NCBI RefSeq assembly: GCF_030814415.1
Contig: NZ_JAUSVB010000002.1
Location: 372,001-436,000 of the forward strand
From: Cellulomonas humilata
Lineage (GTDB): Bacteria; Actinomycetota; Actinomycetes; Actinomycetales; Cellulomonadaceae
Direction of reading: 5' to 3'
DNA length: 64,000 nucleotides
In this document: piece after piece, positions 55,576 to 64,000 of the stretch
How positions within the stretch are numbered: the stretch's first letter is position 1
Layout: every line of letters begins with the position of its first letter
Translations under genes and position numbers: made by a program
The notes under the pieces: model-generated
Databases searched by the model: none
What the model was told of the DNA's origin: nothing
The model's input: the letters and a program-made list of their open reading frames with translations, nothing else

Positions 55576-57849
55576 GTGGCGACGAGCAAGAACAAGGGCA
55601 TCACGTACCAGGACAGCGTGCACACGCACGTCGACCCGCTCGACGAGCGTGTGCACGGCAAGCCCGCCGAGGTGAAGAAGTTCGCGACGCTCGGCATCGA
55701 GACGGTCGGGGACCTGCTGTCCCACTACCCGTGGCGCTACGCCGACTCGCGCGAGGTCACCGACATCGCCAGCCTGGCCGTGGGCCGCAACGTCTCGCTG
55801 GTCGCGCAGGTGCGCAGCGCCGAGGTCAAGCTGGCGCAGCGGACGGGCAAGCCGCGCGTCGAGGCCAAGGTCACCGACGGCGCCCGCACGCTCGACCTGG
55901 TGATCTTCATGCCGCACCGGGGCGCCGCGGACTTCCACGTGAAGCGTCTGGTGCCGGGGTCGCTCGGGCTGTTCTCCGGGCAGATCAACATCTTCAACGG
56001 GCGGCTGCAGCTGGCCAACCCCACGTACGCGATCTTCGGGCACGAGGTCGACGAGGCCGTCGCGCTCGAGGAGGCGGAGTGGCCGATCCCGATCTACCCG
56101 GCGACGGCCGGGCTGGAGTCGGACAAGATCCGCGCGGCGGTCCGGGCTGCGCTCGAGCCGCTGACCGAGCAGGACGTGCCCGACCCGGTGCCGGAGCCGG
56201 TGCGCGCGGAACGCCATCTCGCGTCGCGCTGGAGCGCCCTGCGCGGGGTGCACGTGCCGCAGACCGAGGACGACTGGCGCAAGGGCCAGGCACGGCTGCG
56301 GTACGAGGAGGCCTTCGTCCTGCAGGCCGAGCTGGCGCGTCGTCGGGCCCACGCGCAGCGGGAGGAGTCGACCGCGCGCCCGGCCCGCTCCGGTGGGTTG
56401 CTGGAGGCGTTCGACGCGCGGCTGCCGTTCGTCCTCACCGACGGGCAGGTCGCGGCCGGGGAGCAGATCGCCGCCGACCTCGCGCGGCCGCACCCCATGC
56501 AGCGGCTGCTCCAGGGAGAGGTCGGCTCGGGCAAGACCGTCGTGGCGCTGCGGGCGATGCTCCAGGTGGTCGACGCGGGCGGGCAGGCGGCGCTGCTGGC
56601 ACCCACGTCGGTCCTTGCCACGCAGCACGTCCGCACGCTGCGCGCGCTGCTGGGGGACCTCGCCGAGGGCGGCCTGCTGGGTGGCTCGGAGATCGGCACC
56701 CGGGTGGCGCTGCTCACCGGGGCGCAGAGCACGGCCGAGCGGCGCAGCAACCTGCTGGAGGCGGCGAGCGGCCAGGCGGGGATCGTCGTCGGCACGCACG
56801 CGCTGCTCTCGGACCCGGTGCAGTTCGCGGACCTCGGGCTCGTGGTCATCGACGAGCAGCACAAGTTCGGCGTCGAGCAGCGCGGACGGCTGCAGGCCAA
56901 GGCCGCGAACGCCCCCCACCTGCTGGTGACCACCGCGACGCCCATCCCGCGCACCGTCGCGATGACGGTGTTCGGCGAGCTGGAGATCTCGGAGCTGCGG
57001 CACGTCCCGGCCGGTCGCAGCGGCATCACCACGCACGTCGTGCCGGCCGACAACCGGCCCTGGATGGACCGGACGTGGAGCCGGGTGCGCGAGGAGGTCG
57101 AGCGCGGCGGTCGGGCGTTCGTCGTGTGCGCACGGATCGACGCCGACGAGGAGTCCGACGGCGCCGACCTCGTGCCCGACGAGCCGGCCACCGTCGAAGA
57201 GGCGCAGGCCGCCGCGCAGCGCGCACCCAAGAAGCCGTTGCGCGCGGTCCTCGAGGTCGCCGAGACCCTGCGGACCGACCCGCGGCTGGGTGGCCTGGAG
57301 GTCGGCCTCCTGCACGGGCGCATGACGAGCGAGGAGAAGGACCGGGCCATCGCCGACTTCGCCTCCGGACGCACGCCCGTGCTCGTGTCGACGACCGTCA
57401 TCGAGGTCGGTGTCGACGTTCCCGCGGCCACGATCATGGTGATCCTCGACGCCCACGTCTTCGGTCTCTCGCAGCTGCACCAGCTGCGCGGCCGGGTGGG
57501 CCGGGGGAGCGCCCCGGGCCTGTGCCTGCTCGTCGCGGACGCGCCCGAGGGCACCGTCGCCGCCCAGCGGCTGGGTGCGCTGGCGGCGACGACGGACGGG
57601 TTCGAGCTCGCGCGCGTCGACCTCGAGCTGCGCAAGGAGGGCGACGTCCTCGGCTCGGCGCAGTCCGGGAAGCGCGGCACGCTGCGGTTCCTGCGCATCG
57701 TGAGCGACGGCGCGGTCATCGACCGGGCGCGCGACGACGCCCGCGCGCTGGTCGAGGCCGACCCGGAGCTGACCGCGTGGCCGGCGCTGCGTTCCGCGAT
57801 CGACCTGCAGCTGGCCGACGGGCGCGAGGAGTTCCTCGGCCAGAGCTGA
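55576..57849 (+). CDS. recG: ATP-dependent DNA helicase RecG
   Basis: Remodels stalled replication forks and branched DNA. The 757-residue protein has an N-terminal wedge/OB domain (LLSHYPWRYADSR, LGLFSGQINIFNGRLQLANP), the helicase core with Walker A GEVGSGKT, the DEQH box VVIDEQHKFGVEQRGRL, TTATPIPRT, and the C-terminal GLLHGRMTSEEKDRAI, TTVIEVGVDVP and QLRGRVGRGS. GTG 55576 gives the usual length. A region rich in Glu/Ala (EEAQAAAQRAPK) is inserted near residue 535. Confidence 0.95.
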   Translation: MATSKNKGITYQDSVHTHVDPLDERVHGKPAEVKKFATLGIETVGDLLSHYPWRYADSREVTDIASLAVGRNVSLVAQVRSAEVKLAQRTGKPRVEAKVTDGARTLDLVIFMPHRGAADFHVKRLVPGSLGLFSGQINIFNGRLQLANPTYAIFGHEVDEAVALEEAEWPIPIYPATAGLESDKIRAAVRAALEPLTEQDVPDPVPEPVRAERHLASRWSALRGVHVPQTEDDWRKGQARLRYEEAFVLQAELARRRAHAQREESTARPARSGGLLEAFDARLPFVLTDGQVAAGEQIAADLARPHPMQRLLQGEVGSGKTVVALRAMLQVVDAGGQAALLAPTSVLATQHVRTLRALLGDLAEGGLLGGSEIGTRVALLTGAQSTAERRSNLLEAASGQAGIVVGTHALLSDPVQFADLGLVVIDEQHKFGVEQRGRLQAKAANAPHLLVTTATPIPRTVAMTVFGELEISELRHVPAGRSGITTHVVPADNRPWMDRTWSRVREEVERGGRAFVVCARIDADEESDGADLVPDEPATVEEAQAAAQRAPKKPLRAVLEVAETLRTDPRLGGLEVGLLHGRMTSEEKDRAIADFASGRTPVLVSTTVIEVGVDVPAATIMVILDAHVFGLSQLHQLRGRVGRGSAPGLCLLVADAPEGTVAAQRLGALAATTDGFELARVDLELRKEGDVLGSAQSGKRGTLRFLRIVSDGAVIDRARDDARALVEADPELTAWPALRSAIDLQLADGREEFLGQS

Positions 57850-57891
57850 GCGCTGCCTCAGCGAGCTGCGACCTCGCATACCCTGACGCAC

Positions 57892-58584
57892 GTGCCCAAG
57901 AAGCCCGTCATCCGCGCCCAGGACCTGATCGTCGGCTACGGCGGGGCGCCCGTGTGCGCACCCGTGACGTTCACGCTGGCACCCGGCAAGGTCCTCGCCC
58001 TCGTCGGCGCCAACGGCTCGGGGAAGTCGACGGTCCTGCGGGCGGTGATCGGGCTGCTCGAGCCGTCGGGCGGCACGCTCCGCGTGTTCGACAGCCCGGT
58101 CGACGAGCGGGACGTCGCGTTCCGCACCAAGGTGGCCAGCGTCCTCGACGACGACGCGTACTTCCCGGCGCTCACCGTCTCCGAGCACCTGTACCTGACC
58201 GCCCGCGGGCACGGCGTGCACGGCGCGCAGGAGGTCGTCGCCGAGCTGCTCGCCGAGTTCGGGCTCGCCGACCACGCCCGGTCGCTGCCCGTCGCGCTCT
58301 CGTCGGGTCAACGCCGCAGGCTGCTGCTCGCCGCGGGCTTCGTCCGGCCGCGCTCCCTGCTCGTCCTCGACGAGCCCGAGCAACGGCTCGACCGCGCGAT
58401 GCGCGACCGGCTCGCCGCGCGGATCGTCGCGGAGAAGGCAGCCGGCGGGTCCGTGCTGCTGGCCACGCACGACCCCGACCTGCTCCGGGCGGTCGCCGAC
58501 CGGGCCGTGCACGTCGCCGACGACGTCACCCGGCTGCTACCCACCGACCAGGCGGCCGACCTGATCTCGCGGGAGAACCCGTGA
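57892..58584 (+). CDS. ABC transporter ATP-binding protein
   Basis: This 230-residue ATPase has Walker A GANGSGKST, signature LSSGQRRRLLLA, Walker B LLVLDEPEQRLD and the switch His in LLATHDPDLL. The partner is the DUF6297 membrane protein whose GTG overlaps its stop. Substrate is unknown. GTG 57892 starts MPKKPVIRAQDLIVGYGG. Confidence 0.9.
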   Translation: MPKKPVIRAQDLIVGYGGAPVCAPVTFTLAPGKVLALVGANGSGKSTVLRAVIGLLEPSGGTLRVFDSPVDERDVAFRTKVASVLDDDAYFPALTVSEHLYLTARGHGVHGAQEVVAELLAEFGLADHARSLPVALSSGQRRRLLLAAGFVRPRSLLVLDEPEQRLDRAMRDRLAARIVAEKAAGGSVLLATHDPDLLRAVADRAVHVADDVTRLLPTDQAADLISRENP

Positions 58585-60206
58585 CCGACCACGACCACGA
58601 GCCTGAGCACGACGACGAGCCCGCGGTCCAGCCCTTCGAGGTCGGCGCGGTGCCGTCCGCGAAGAGCATCCGCCGGTTCACGTCCCAGGCGGCGAACTCC
58701 CGCGGGGGCGCCAGCATCGGCTCGCTGCTGGGTGGCGTCTACTACGCGGTCATCAGCATCGCGATCAGCGCCGGCATCGCGCTCGGGTTCGCGCAGGCGA
58801 TGCGCGCGGCCCTGCCGCCCGCGCCCGAGGTGGAGACGCCGCTCACGCTGAGCCTGGCGACGCTCGTCGTCGTCATCATCGTGGCGCTCGCCGGGGCGCT
58901 GCTGTCGCTCGCGGGGCGGCTCGGCCCCGTCGGAGCCGGGGGAGCGGAGGCCGCCTGGTGGCTCGCGCTGCCGGTCGACCGCCGCGGGCTGTTGCGTCCC
59001 GCGGCGCGTCGCCTGCCGCTGCTCGCCGGCTTCGTCGGTGCGCTGCTCGTCGCCCTCCTGGACGCCGGACTGCTCGCCGACCCGGGCCTGCGCGTCGTCC
59101 GTGTGGCGTCCACCGCGGCCCTGGTCGCGGCAGGGATCGTCCTGCTCGCCGCCGTGGGCCAGTCGGCGAGCGTGTCCCGGCGCTCCATCGCGCTCGCCGG
59201 TGACGTCCTGCTCTTCCTGGCCCCGGTCGCTGCTGTGGTCCTCGCGCGGGTCGGCTGGTCCGTCGACGAGGTGCCCGGTGCACCGTGGTGGTTCGTGGTC
59301 GGGCTCGTCCCCGTGATCGTCCTGCTCGCGGTCCTCGTCGACCGTCGGCTGGGCCGGATCCCCTCGCGGACCCTGCGGGAGAGCGGGTCGGTGGCCACGC
59401 AGGCCGTCGGCGCGGTGGTCTCGATGGACTCCCGCGAGCTCGGTCGCGCGCTGACGGACGGCGCGGCCGCGCCCGTGCGGCGGTGGATCTCGCCCCTCAT
59501 CACGGCTCGCGGTCCCGTGTCCGCGCTGATCACGGCCGACCTGGTGGTGCTGCGACGCTCGGCCCGGCACATGGTGCAGCTCGTCGTCGCGGCGCTGGTG
59601 CCGGTGCTCGTCAGCACGGTGCCGCAGCTCGCCAGCCCGGTCGGCGTCCTGCTCGCCCTGCTGGTCGCGGGCTCCGTCGCGACGAGCGCGACCGGCGAGG
59701 GTGCCCGGCGCGCCGAGATGGCGCCGATCCTCGACCGGCTGCTGCCCCTGGAGGCCAAGACGGTCCGGCGGCTGCGCATGGTCGTGCCGGCCGCGGCGAT
59801 GCTGCTGTGGTCGGTCGTCGCGTTCGCGGCCGTCGGTCGGTGGGCGTCCGACGTCCCGGGCTGGATCGCGCTCGGCATCGCCTCGACGCCCGTGTGGGCC
59901 GCCGCGGCCGTGCGGGGGTCCTACCGACCGGCCCCCGACTGGGGCGGCGCGCTCGTGTCGACGCCGATGGGTGCCCTGCCGACGGGGGTCGCCACCGTGC
60001 TGGCCCGCGGGCCGGACCTTGTGATCCTGGGTCTGCTGCCGGTGTGGATCGCAGTGCTGCTCCGGACGGTGAACGCGCCCCTGCTGTACTCGCAGATCTT
60101 CCTGGCGGTCATCGCCGTGGCGATCGCCTCGTCCATCCGCACGCGGTCCCTGATGGAGTCCCTGATGGACGCGCAGGAGCAGGAGCGGGCCGGAGCGCGC
60201 CGGTGA
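58581..60206 (+). CDS. DUF6297 family multi-pass membrane protein (ABC permease partner)
   Basis: This 541-residue protein has an acidic His/Glu-rich cytosolic N-terminus (about 1-45) and about twelve membrane helices. Between them is WWLALPVDRRGLLRPAARRLPLLAGFVGALLVAL and a second half beginning ALITADLVVLRRSARHMVQLV, as in exporter-type ABC permeases. GTG 58581 overlaps the ATPase stop, and its own TGA overlaps rsmD, so the transporter genes are coupled. Confidence 0.82.
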   Translation: MTDHDHEPEHDDEPAVQPFEVGAVPSAKSIRRFTSQAANSRGGASIGSLLGGVYYAVISIAISAGIALGFAQAMRAALPPAPEVETPLTLSLATLVVVIIVALAGALLSLAGRLGPVGAGGAEAAWWLALPVDRRGLLRPAARRLPLLAGFVGALLVALLDAGLLADPGLRVVRVASTAALVAAGIVLLAAVGQSASVSRRSIALAGDVLLFLAPVAAVVLARVGWSVDEVPGAPWWFVVGLVPVIVLLAVLVDRRLGRIPSRTLRESGSVATQAVGAVVSMDSRELGRALTDGAAAPVRRWISPLITARGPVSALITADLVVLRRSARHMVQLVVAALVPVLVSTVPQLASPVGVLLALLVAGSVATSATGEGARRAEMAPILDRLLPLEAKTVRRLRMVVPAAAMLLWSVVAFAAVGRWASDVPGWIALGIASTPVWAAAAVRGSYRPAPDWGGALVSTPMGALPTGVATVLARGPDLVILGLLPVWIAVLLRTVNAPLLYSQIFLAVIAVAIASSIRTRSLMESLMDAQEQERAGARR

Positions 60207-60763
60207 CCCGGATCGTCGCGGGCACGGTCGGTGGCCGCGTGCTGCAGGTGCCGCGCGCCGGGACCCGGCCGACCAGCGAACGCGTCCGGGAGGCCCTGTT
60301 CTCCCGCCTGGAGCACCTCGACGTGGTCGACGGCGCGCGCGTGCTCGACCTGTACGCCGGGTCGGGCGCGCTCGGCATCGAGGCCGCGAGCCGCGGCGCC
60401 GCGCACGTGACGCTGGTCGAGTCGGCCCGCGACGCCGCCGACGTCTGCCGCCGCAACGTCACGACGCTCGGCCTGGCGGCGACGACCGTGCAGGTGGTCG
60501 CGGAGAAGGCCGAGCGGTTCGCAGCGCGGCCGGCGGTCGCGCCCTGGGACCTGGTGCTGATCGACCCGCCGTACGACCTGCCGGAGAACGACCTCGCCGG
60601 GGTGCTGACCGGGATCGGGCACGCGCTCACGGACCACGGGGTCGTCGTCGTCGAGCGGGCATCACGCACCCCGGAGCCGACCTGGCCGCCGACTCTCGTG
60701 CGTCTCGACCGGCGCGCCTACGGCGACACCGTCATGTGGTTCGCGGAGCTCGCCGGGTCCTGA
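60203..60763 (+). CDS. rsmD: 16S rRNA (guanine966-N2)-methyltransferase RsmD
   Basis: This 186-residue class I SAM methyltransferase has motif I VLDLYAGSGALGIEAASRGA and the catalytic LVLIDPPYDLP (NPPY-type) motif. It methylates G966 of 16S rRNA. GTG 60203 overlaps the DUF6297 stop. Its end overlaps the convergent GNAT gene by 46 nt; coaD follows after that gene, the usual rsmD-coaD neighbourhood. Confidence 0.93.
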   Translation: MTRIVAGTVGGRVLQVPRAGTRPTSERVREALFSRLEHLDVVDGARVLDLYAGSGALGIEAASRGAAHVTLVESARDAADVCRRNVTTLGLAATTVQVVAEKAERFAARPAVAPWDLVLIDPPYDLPENDLAGVLTGIGHALTDHGVVVVERASRTPEPTWPPTLVRLDRRAYGDTVMWFAELAGS

Positions 60764-61362
60764 TCGCGGTGCAGCACCGTGAGCGTGGGGCCGTCCGGTC
60801 CGAGCGCCACCGCACCCGCCTCGACGTACCCCAGCCGGCCGTAGAACGGCAGGTTCCGCGGATCCGTCGTGCCGAGGTAGGTGCCGAGGCCGTTCGCGTC
60901 GGCGGCCGCGATCCCGGCGTCGGCCAGCCGGCGGCCGATCGTCTGGCCCTGCAGGTCGGGGTCGACGGCGAGGTAGTTGAGGTAGGCCGCGGGCCGCTCG
61001 GGTGCGAGCGGGGCCGCGGAGCCGAGCGCGGCCAAGACCTCGCCGGCCCGCGCGCGGCCGACCAGCGCGGCGAGGACCCCGGCCGGCGACGGCAGGGTGC
61101 CCGGCGGCGTCGCGGCACCGGGCAGCCGCCACGCGGCCACACCCACGACGCGACCGTCGAGCCGGGCGACGTGCACACGACCGACCGCCAGGTAGCGGTC
61201 GACGGAAGGGCCGAGCCACGCCGCGCAGGCGTCCTCGCGGGTGCTGGCGTCCGGCAACGCCCACGCCATCAGCGGGTTGGTGCGGTAGGCGCGGGCCAGG
61301 ACGGTTCGGACCGCGGGGGAGTCGGCGGCGGTCGCTCGGCTCAGGACGACGTCGGAAGCCAT
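60718..61362 (-). CDS. GNAT-family N-acetyltransferase
   Basis: This 214-residue acetyltransferase has a GNAT fold with RATAADSPAVRTVLARAY, GRVHVARLDGRVVGVAAWRLP, the acetyl-CoA loop LAVDPDLQGQTIGRRLADAGI and LPFYGRLGYVEAGAV. Substrate is unknown. It is inserted antisense between rsmD and coaD, overlapping the rsmD end by 46 nt. Confidence 0.83.
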   Translation of the reverse strand: MASDVVLSRATAADSPAVRTVLARAYRTNPLMAWALPDASTREDACAAWLGPSVDRYLAVGRVHVARLDGRVVGVAAWRLPGAATPPGTLPSPAGVLAALVGRARAGEVLAALGSAAPLAPERPAAYLNYLAVDPDLQGQTIGRRLADAGIAAADANGLGTYLGTTDPRNLPFYGRLGYVEAGAVALGPDGPTLTVLHRDQDPASSANHMTVSP

Positions 61363-61426
61363 GCCCGAGGGTAGGGCTGCCGCGCGTTCCGGTGGTCGGA
61401 GCGGGGCGCTGGCCTACCCTGACGAG

Positions 61427-61915
61427 GTGACCACTGCCGTCTGCCCCGGGTCGTTCGACCCCCTCACGCTCGGGCACGTGGATGTCGTCCGGCGCGCGCG
61501 CTCGATGTTCGACGAGGTCGTCGTCGGGGTCGCGCGGAACTCGTCGAAGGCGTCGTTGCTCCCGGTCGAGGAACGGGTCGCCCTGGCGCGCGCCGCGTTC
61601 GCGGACGTGGACGGGGTGCGGGTCGAGGCCGTCGACGGGCTGCTCGCCGACTTCGTCCGTACGGTGGGTGCGGTCGCCGTGGTCAAGGGGCTGCGCGGTG
61701 GCGCCGACTTCGACGCCGAGCTGCCGATGGCTCTGATGAACCGGCACCTGTCGGGTGTCGAGACCGTGTTCGTCGTGGGCGACCAGGCCCTGGCGCACAT
61801 CGCGTCGTCGCTGGTCAAGGACGTGGCGCGCTACGGCGGTCCGATCGACGACCTGGTACCGGCGGGCGTCGCGGAGGCGGTGCGAGCAGCACTACGAGGA
61901 GGGGACGCAGGATGA
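61427..61915 (+). CDS. coaD: Phosphopantetheine adenylyltransferase CoaD
   Basis: Transfers AMP from ATP to 4'-phosphopantetheine in coenzyme A synthesis. The 162-residue nucleotidyltransferase has the HxGH-type motif GSFDPLTLGHVDVVRRA, LLADFVRTVGAVAVVKGLRGG and the SSLVKDVARYGG (S-S-x-V-K) motif. GTG 61427 gives the usual N-terminus VTTAVCPGSFDP. The stop overlaps the sepIVA-like ATG. Confidence 0.95.
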   Translation: MTTAVCPGSFDPLTLGHVDVVRRARSMFDEVVVGVARNSSKASLLPVEERVALARAAFADVDGVRVEAVDGLLADFVRTVGAVAVVKGLRGGADFDAELPMALMNRHLSGVETVFVVGDQALAHIASSLVKDVARYGGPIDDLVPAGVAEAVRAALRGGDAG

Positions 61916-62403
61916 CCGACGAGGACCCGACCACGAGGCCCGAGGGCCTCACCGGCGTGCTGGACGCGATCGCGTCGGCGGTCGCGAACGCCCGGGCGAT
62001 GCCGATGTCGTCGTCGGTGCTGGTGAACCGCGCCGAGCTGCTGGACCTGGTGGACCAGGCGCGGGACGTGCTGCCCAGCCAGCTCTCGCGGGCCGACGAG
62101 GTGCTGGCCGACGCGGACGCCGCCCGGTCGGTCGCGCAGGCGGACGCCGATGCGCTCCTGGCGCAGGCGCGGGCGCAGGCCGCGGAGCTGGTCGACCGGG
62201 AGGCCGTGGTCGTCGCCGCGCAGGAGCGCGCCGCGGAACTGGTCGCGGAGGCCGAGCAGGTGGCCGAGGGCCTCCGGCGGGACGCCGACGACTACTGCGA
62301 CCGCCGGCTGGCGGACTTCGAGATCGACCTGGGCAAGGTGCTGAGCCAGGTGCAGGCAGGCCGCGCCAAGCTCGCAGGGCGGTTGGGCGTCGACGAGACG
62401 TGA
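61912..62403 (+). CDS. SepIVA-like coiled-coil septal protein
   Basis: This 163-residue DivIVA-related protein begins with a GLTGVLDAIASAVANARAMPMSSSVLVNRAELLDLVD helical region, then an Ala/Glu-rich coiled coil (about 60-140: SRADEVLADADAARSVAQADADALLAQARAQAAELVDREA). It occupies the position of Rv2927c next to DUF177 and rnc, where mycobacterial SepIVA acts at the septum and envelope. ATG 61912 overlaps the coaD stop. Confidence 0.8.
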   Translation: MTDEDPTTRPEGLTGVLDAIASAVANARAMPMSSSVLVNRAELLDLVDQARDVLPSQLSRADEVLADADAARSVAQADADALLAQARAQAAELVDREAVVVAAQERAAELVAEAEQVAEGLRRDADDYCDRRLADFEIDLGKVLSQVQAGRAKLAGRLGVDET

Positions 62404-62426
62404 GACCTGCGCCACTCCCAGAGGAT

Positions 62427-62456
62427 TTGGGTGGCCCCTGACCTGTGCCGTAGAGT
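62427..62456 (+). promoter_or_regulatory. Candidate promoter of DUF177-rpmF-rnc
   Basis: TTGGGT (62427-62432) and TAGAGT (62451-62456) are spaced 18 nt, in the gap between the sepIVA-like gene and DUF177. The downstream genes run as one likely transcript. Confidence 0.5.
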
Positions 62457-62512
62457 TATCCGTTGGTTCTGCCGCTCATGGCTGGACCGAGATCAACGAG
62501 GGGACCCTGGCC

Positions 62513-63091
62513 GTGCCGCGCCCTGTTCACCTCGATCCCCGTTCGCCGTTCGTGCTCGATTCGCACGAGCTCGGTCGACGTCCGGGATCGACGAGGACCG
62601 TGCAGCGCACCGTGGGTGCTCCGGATGATCTCGGTACCGACGTGATCGGCATCCCCACCGGGACCGACGTCGAGCTGGATCTGCGGCTCGAGGCGGTCAT
62701 GGAGGGGGTCCTGGTCACCGGATCCGTCCGTGGTCGGGCGATCGGGGAGTGCGTGCGCTGCCTGGGTGAGGTCGTCGAGAATGTCGACGTCTCGCTCACG
62801 GAGCTGTACGTCTACCCCGAGCGCGCGGCCGTCGCGGTCGAGGACGGCGACGACGAGGAGGACGTGCGCGAGCTCGAGGGCGACCTGGTCGACCTGGAAC
62901 CTGCGCTGCGGGACACGGTCGTGCCGGCTCTGCCGTTCCAGCCGCTGTGCCGTCCCGACTGCCCCGGTCTGTGCTCCGAGTGTGGCGCGCGGCTGGCGGA
63001 CGACCCTGACCACTCGCATGAGACGCTTGACCCCCGCTGGTCCGCCCTGAGCGGCCTGCTGGGTTCGAACGACGAGACGAAAGAGAGCTAG
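62513..63091 (+). CDS. DUF177 (YceD family) protein
   Basis: This 192-residue protein has an N-terminal beta region (LDPRSPFVLDSHELGRRPGS), GECVRCLGEVVENVDVSL and the C-terminal LCRPDCPGLCSECGARL with four Cys, as in the YceD/DUF177 family that always precedes rpmF. In E. coli YceD is needed for 23S rRNA accumulation and ribosome assembly. GTG 62513 starts the family-typical MPRPVHLDPRSPF. Confidence 0.9.
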   Translation: MPRPVHLDPRSPFVLDSHELGRRPGSTRTVQRTVGAPDDLGTDVIGIPTGTDVELDLRLEAVMEGVLVTGSVRGRAIGECVRCLGEVVENVDVSLTELYVYPERAAVAVEDGDDEEDVRELEGDLVDLEPALRDTVVPALPFQPLCRPDCPGLCSECGARLADDPDHSHETLDPRWSALSGLLGSNDETKES

Positions 63092-63093
63092 CC

Positions 63094-63291
63094 GTGGCTG
63101 TTCCGAAGCGCAAGATGTCGCGCAGCAACACCCGTGCGCGTCGGTCGCAGTGGAAGACCACTGCCACGACGCTCCACACCTGCCCGCAGTGCAAGGCCAA
63201 CAAGATGCCGCACACGGCGTGCCCGTCGTGCGGTACCTACAAGGACCGTGCCTACGCCGAGGCCGTCCGTACCGAGTTCGAGGTTCGCTGA
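63094..63291 (+). CDS. rpmF: 50S ribosomal protein L32
   Basis: This 65-residue protein begins MAVPKRKMSRSNTRARRSQWK and carries a four-cysteine zinc ribbon (CPQC and CPSC), the zinc-dependent form. GTG 63094 lies 2 nt after DUF177; rnc follows. Confidence 0.97.
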   Translation: MAVPKRKMSRSNTRARRSQWKTTATTLHTCPQCKANKMPHTACPSCGTYKDRAYAEAVRTEFEVR

Positions 63292-63349
63292 CCTGAGGCT
63301 CGTGGGCGACGCGCCCCGCCGTGGAGCATTCGATGACCGGAGGACCGGC

Positions 63350-64000
63350 GTGAGTGCCGCGGCAGAGCTCTTGCACGAGAAGCTCGGGGTCCATCTGGAC
63401 CCCGAGCTTCTTGTGCTTGCCCTGACGCACCGCTCGTTCGCGCACGAGGCCGGCGGGATCCCGACCAACGAGCGCCTGGAGTTCCTCGGCGACGCGGTGC
63501 TCGGGCTGGTCGTCACGGAGTCGCTGTACCGCGCGCACCCGGACCTGCCGGAGGGCGCACTCGCGAAGATGCGGGCCGCCACGGTGTCGCAGCGCGCGCT
63601 CGCGCTCGTCGCGCGTGAGCTCGACCTCGGCAGCTACGTGCTGCTGGGCAAGGGCGAGCTGTCGACGGGCGGGCAGGACAAGGACTCGATCCTGTCCGAC
63701 ACGCTCGAGGCGGTGTTCGGGGCCGTCTACCTGAACCACGGCGTCGAGACCGCCCGCGCGGTGGTCGAGCGCCTCGTGGGACCCTCGCTGGTCGCCGCGG
63801 CGGAGCTCGGCGCCGGCCTGGACTGGAAGACGTCGTTGCAGGAGCTGTCGGCGGCCCTCGGCCTCGGTGCGCCGAGCTACGACGTCAGCGGTGAGGGGCC
63901 CGACCACTCGCGCACGTTCACGGCGCGCGCCATCGTCGCCGGTGAGCCGCGCGGCGTCGGCGTCGGTCCGGCCAAGAAGCTCGCCGAGCAGGACGCCGCC
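63350..64000 (+). CDS. rnc: Ribonuclease III, C-terminus cut by the window edge
   Basis: The first 217 residues are visible. The catalytic domain has ERLEFLGDAVLGL (41-53, the RNase III signature), LPEGALAKMRAATVSQRAL, DSILSDTLEAVFGAVYL (second acidic site) and the start of the dsRNA-binding domain (WKTSLQELSAALGLGAPSYDVSGEGPDHSRTFTA). The frame runs to the last base. GTG 63350 has GGAGGA upstream; the earlier ATG at 63332 meets a stop after six codons. Confidence 0.93.
   Translation, partial: MSAAAELLHEKLGVHLDPELLVLALTHRSFAHEAGGIPTNERLEFLGDAVLGLVVTESLYRAHPDLPEGALAKMRAATVSQRALALVARELDLGSYVLLGKGELSTGGQDKDSILSDTLEAVFGAVYLNHGVETARAVVERLVGPSLVAAAELGAGLDWKTSLQELSAALGLGAPSYDVSGEGPDHSRTFTARAIVAGEPRGVGVGPAKKLAEQDAA
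63373..63416 (+). promoter_or_regulatory. 20-bp stem-loop in the rnc coding start, candidate RNase III substrate
   Basis: 63373-63392 pairs with 63397-63416 over 20 bp with a 4-nt loop; the only non-Watson-Crick pair is a G-U in the mRNA. It occupies codons 9 to 22 of rnc. A long duplex of this kind is what RNase III cuts. Confidence 0.65.

Noticed and set aside
53989..58512. Very long open frame (about 1500 codons) on the minus strand across the FakA-like, recG and ABC ATPase genes
   Set aside because: It is antisense to clearly coding genes; Arg/Ala/Gly/Pro-rich composition and no homologous motifs fit a GC-skew shadow.

Overview
The window is a chromosomal segment of a high-GC actinomycete. 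The gene content (WhiB-type regulator, MtrA/MtrB/LpqB, an NdgR-like IclR regulator divergent from leuCD, a SepIVA-like coiled coil, zinc-ribbon L28 and L32) and the order of the left half, which follows the Rv3260c to Rv3240c region of Mycobacterium tuberculosis, place it in the Actinomycetes. A Micrococcales organism such as Cellulomonas is my best guess, but that is inference. Many genes start with GTG, and neighbours often overlap by 4 nt, with the start of one in the stop of the other.

Left block (0-31 kb), core envelope and growth genes: WhiB regulator; a very large membrane glycosyltransferase with a DUF5719 partner; a rhamnosyltransferase-like GT2; a zincin-fold protein without its metal motif; two small zinc-ribbon proteins; phosphomannomutase; a Trm112-like protein; ahcY behind a structured leader; RDD and SpoIIM-domain membrane proteins; a translationally coupled MoxR/DUF58/DUF4350/DUF4129 module; mtrA-mtrB-lpqB; comF; long-form hibernation factor; an AlkX/YcaQ-type protein; an EamA transporter; secA.

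Middle block (31-40.5 kb), more individual: an Rv3235-like protein and a LysM membrane protein whose promoter region carries three direct repeats phased at exactly 10 bp; an orphan SUKH-like gene; a second-type valyl-tRNA synthetase that keeps the catalytic and C-terminal coiled-coil regions but lacks the CP1 editing domain. In front of that synthetase lie a 19-codon leader peptide with one rare valine codon (GTA) next to its stop, and a 10-bp hairpin whose arm overlaps that stop, which is the layout of ribosome-mediated attenuation. An APC permease is divergent from it. A BldC/excisionase-like HTH gene, a SAF/CpaB-like protein and a CpaE/MinD-like ATPase with Arg in place of the P-loop Lys follow, then tRNA-Gln(CTG) and tRNA-Glu(CTC).

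Right block (40.5-64 kb), housekeeping: IclR regulator / leuC-leuD, an HU protein with a lysine-rich tail, murA, plsC-type acyltransferase, gpsA, a PLP trans-sulfuration-type lyase, ddl, a fatty acid desaturase, a DUF3515 lipoprotein, thiL, two GNAT acetyltransferases, rpmB, a DAK2/FakA-like protein, recG, an ABC transporter pair, rsmD, coaD, sepIVA-like, DUF177, rpmF and a right-truncated rnc. The start of rnc holds a nearly perfect 20-bp stem-loop that could be a substrate of its own product.

The most novel signal is the editing-domain-less ValRS with its apparent valine-responsive attenuator. Next come the 10-bp phased repeats before the LysM gene and the rnc hairpin. No CRISPR array, insertion sequence, integrase or prophage was seen.
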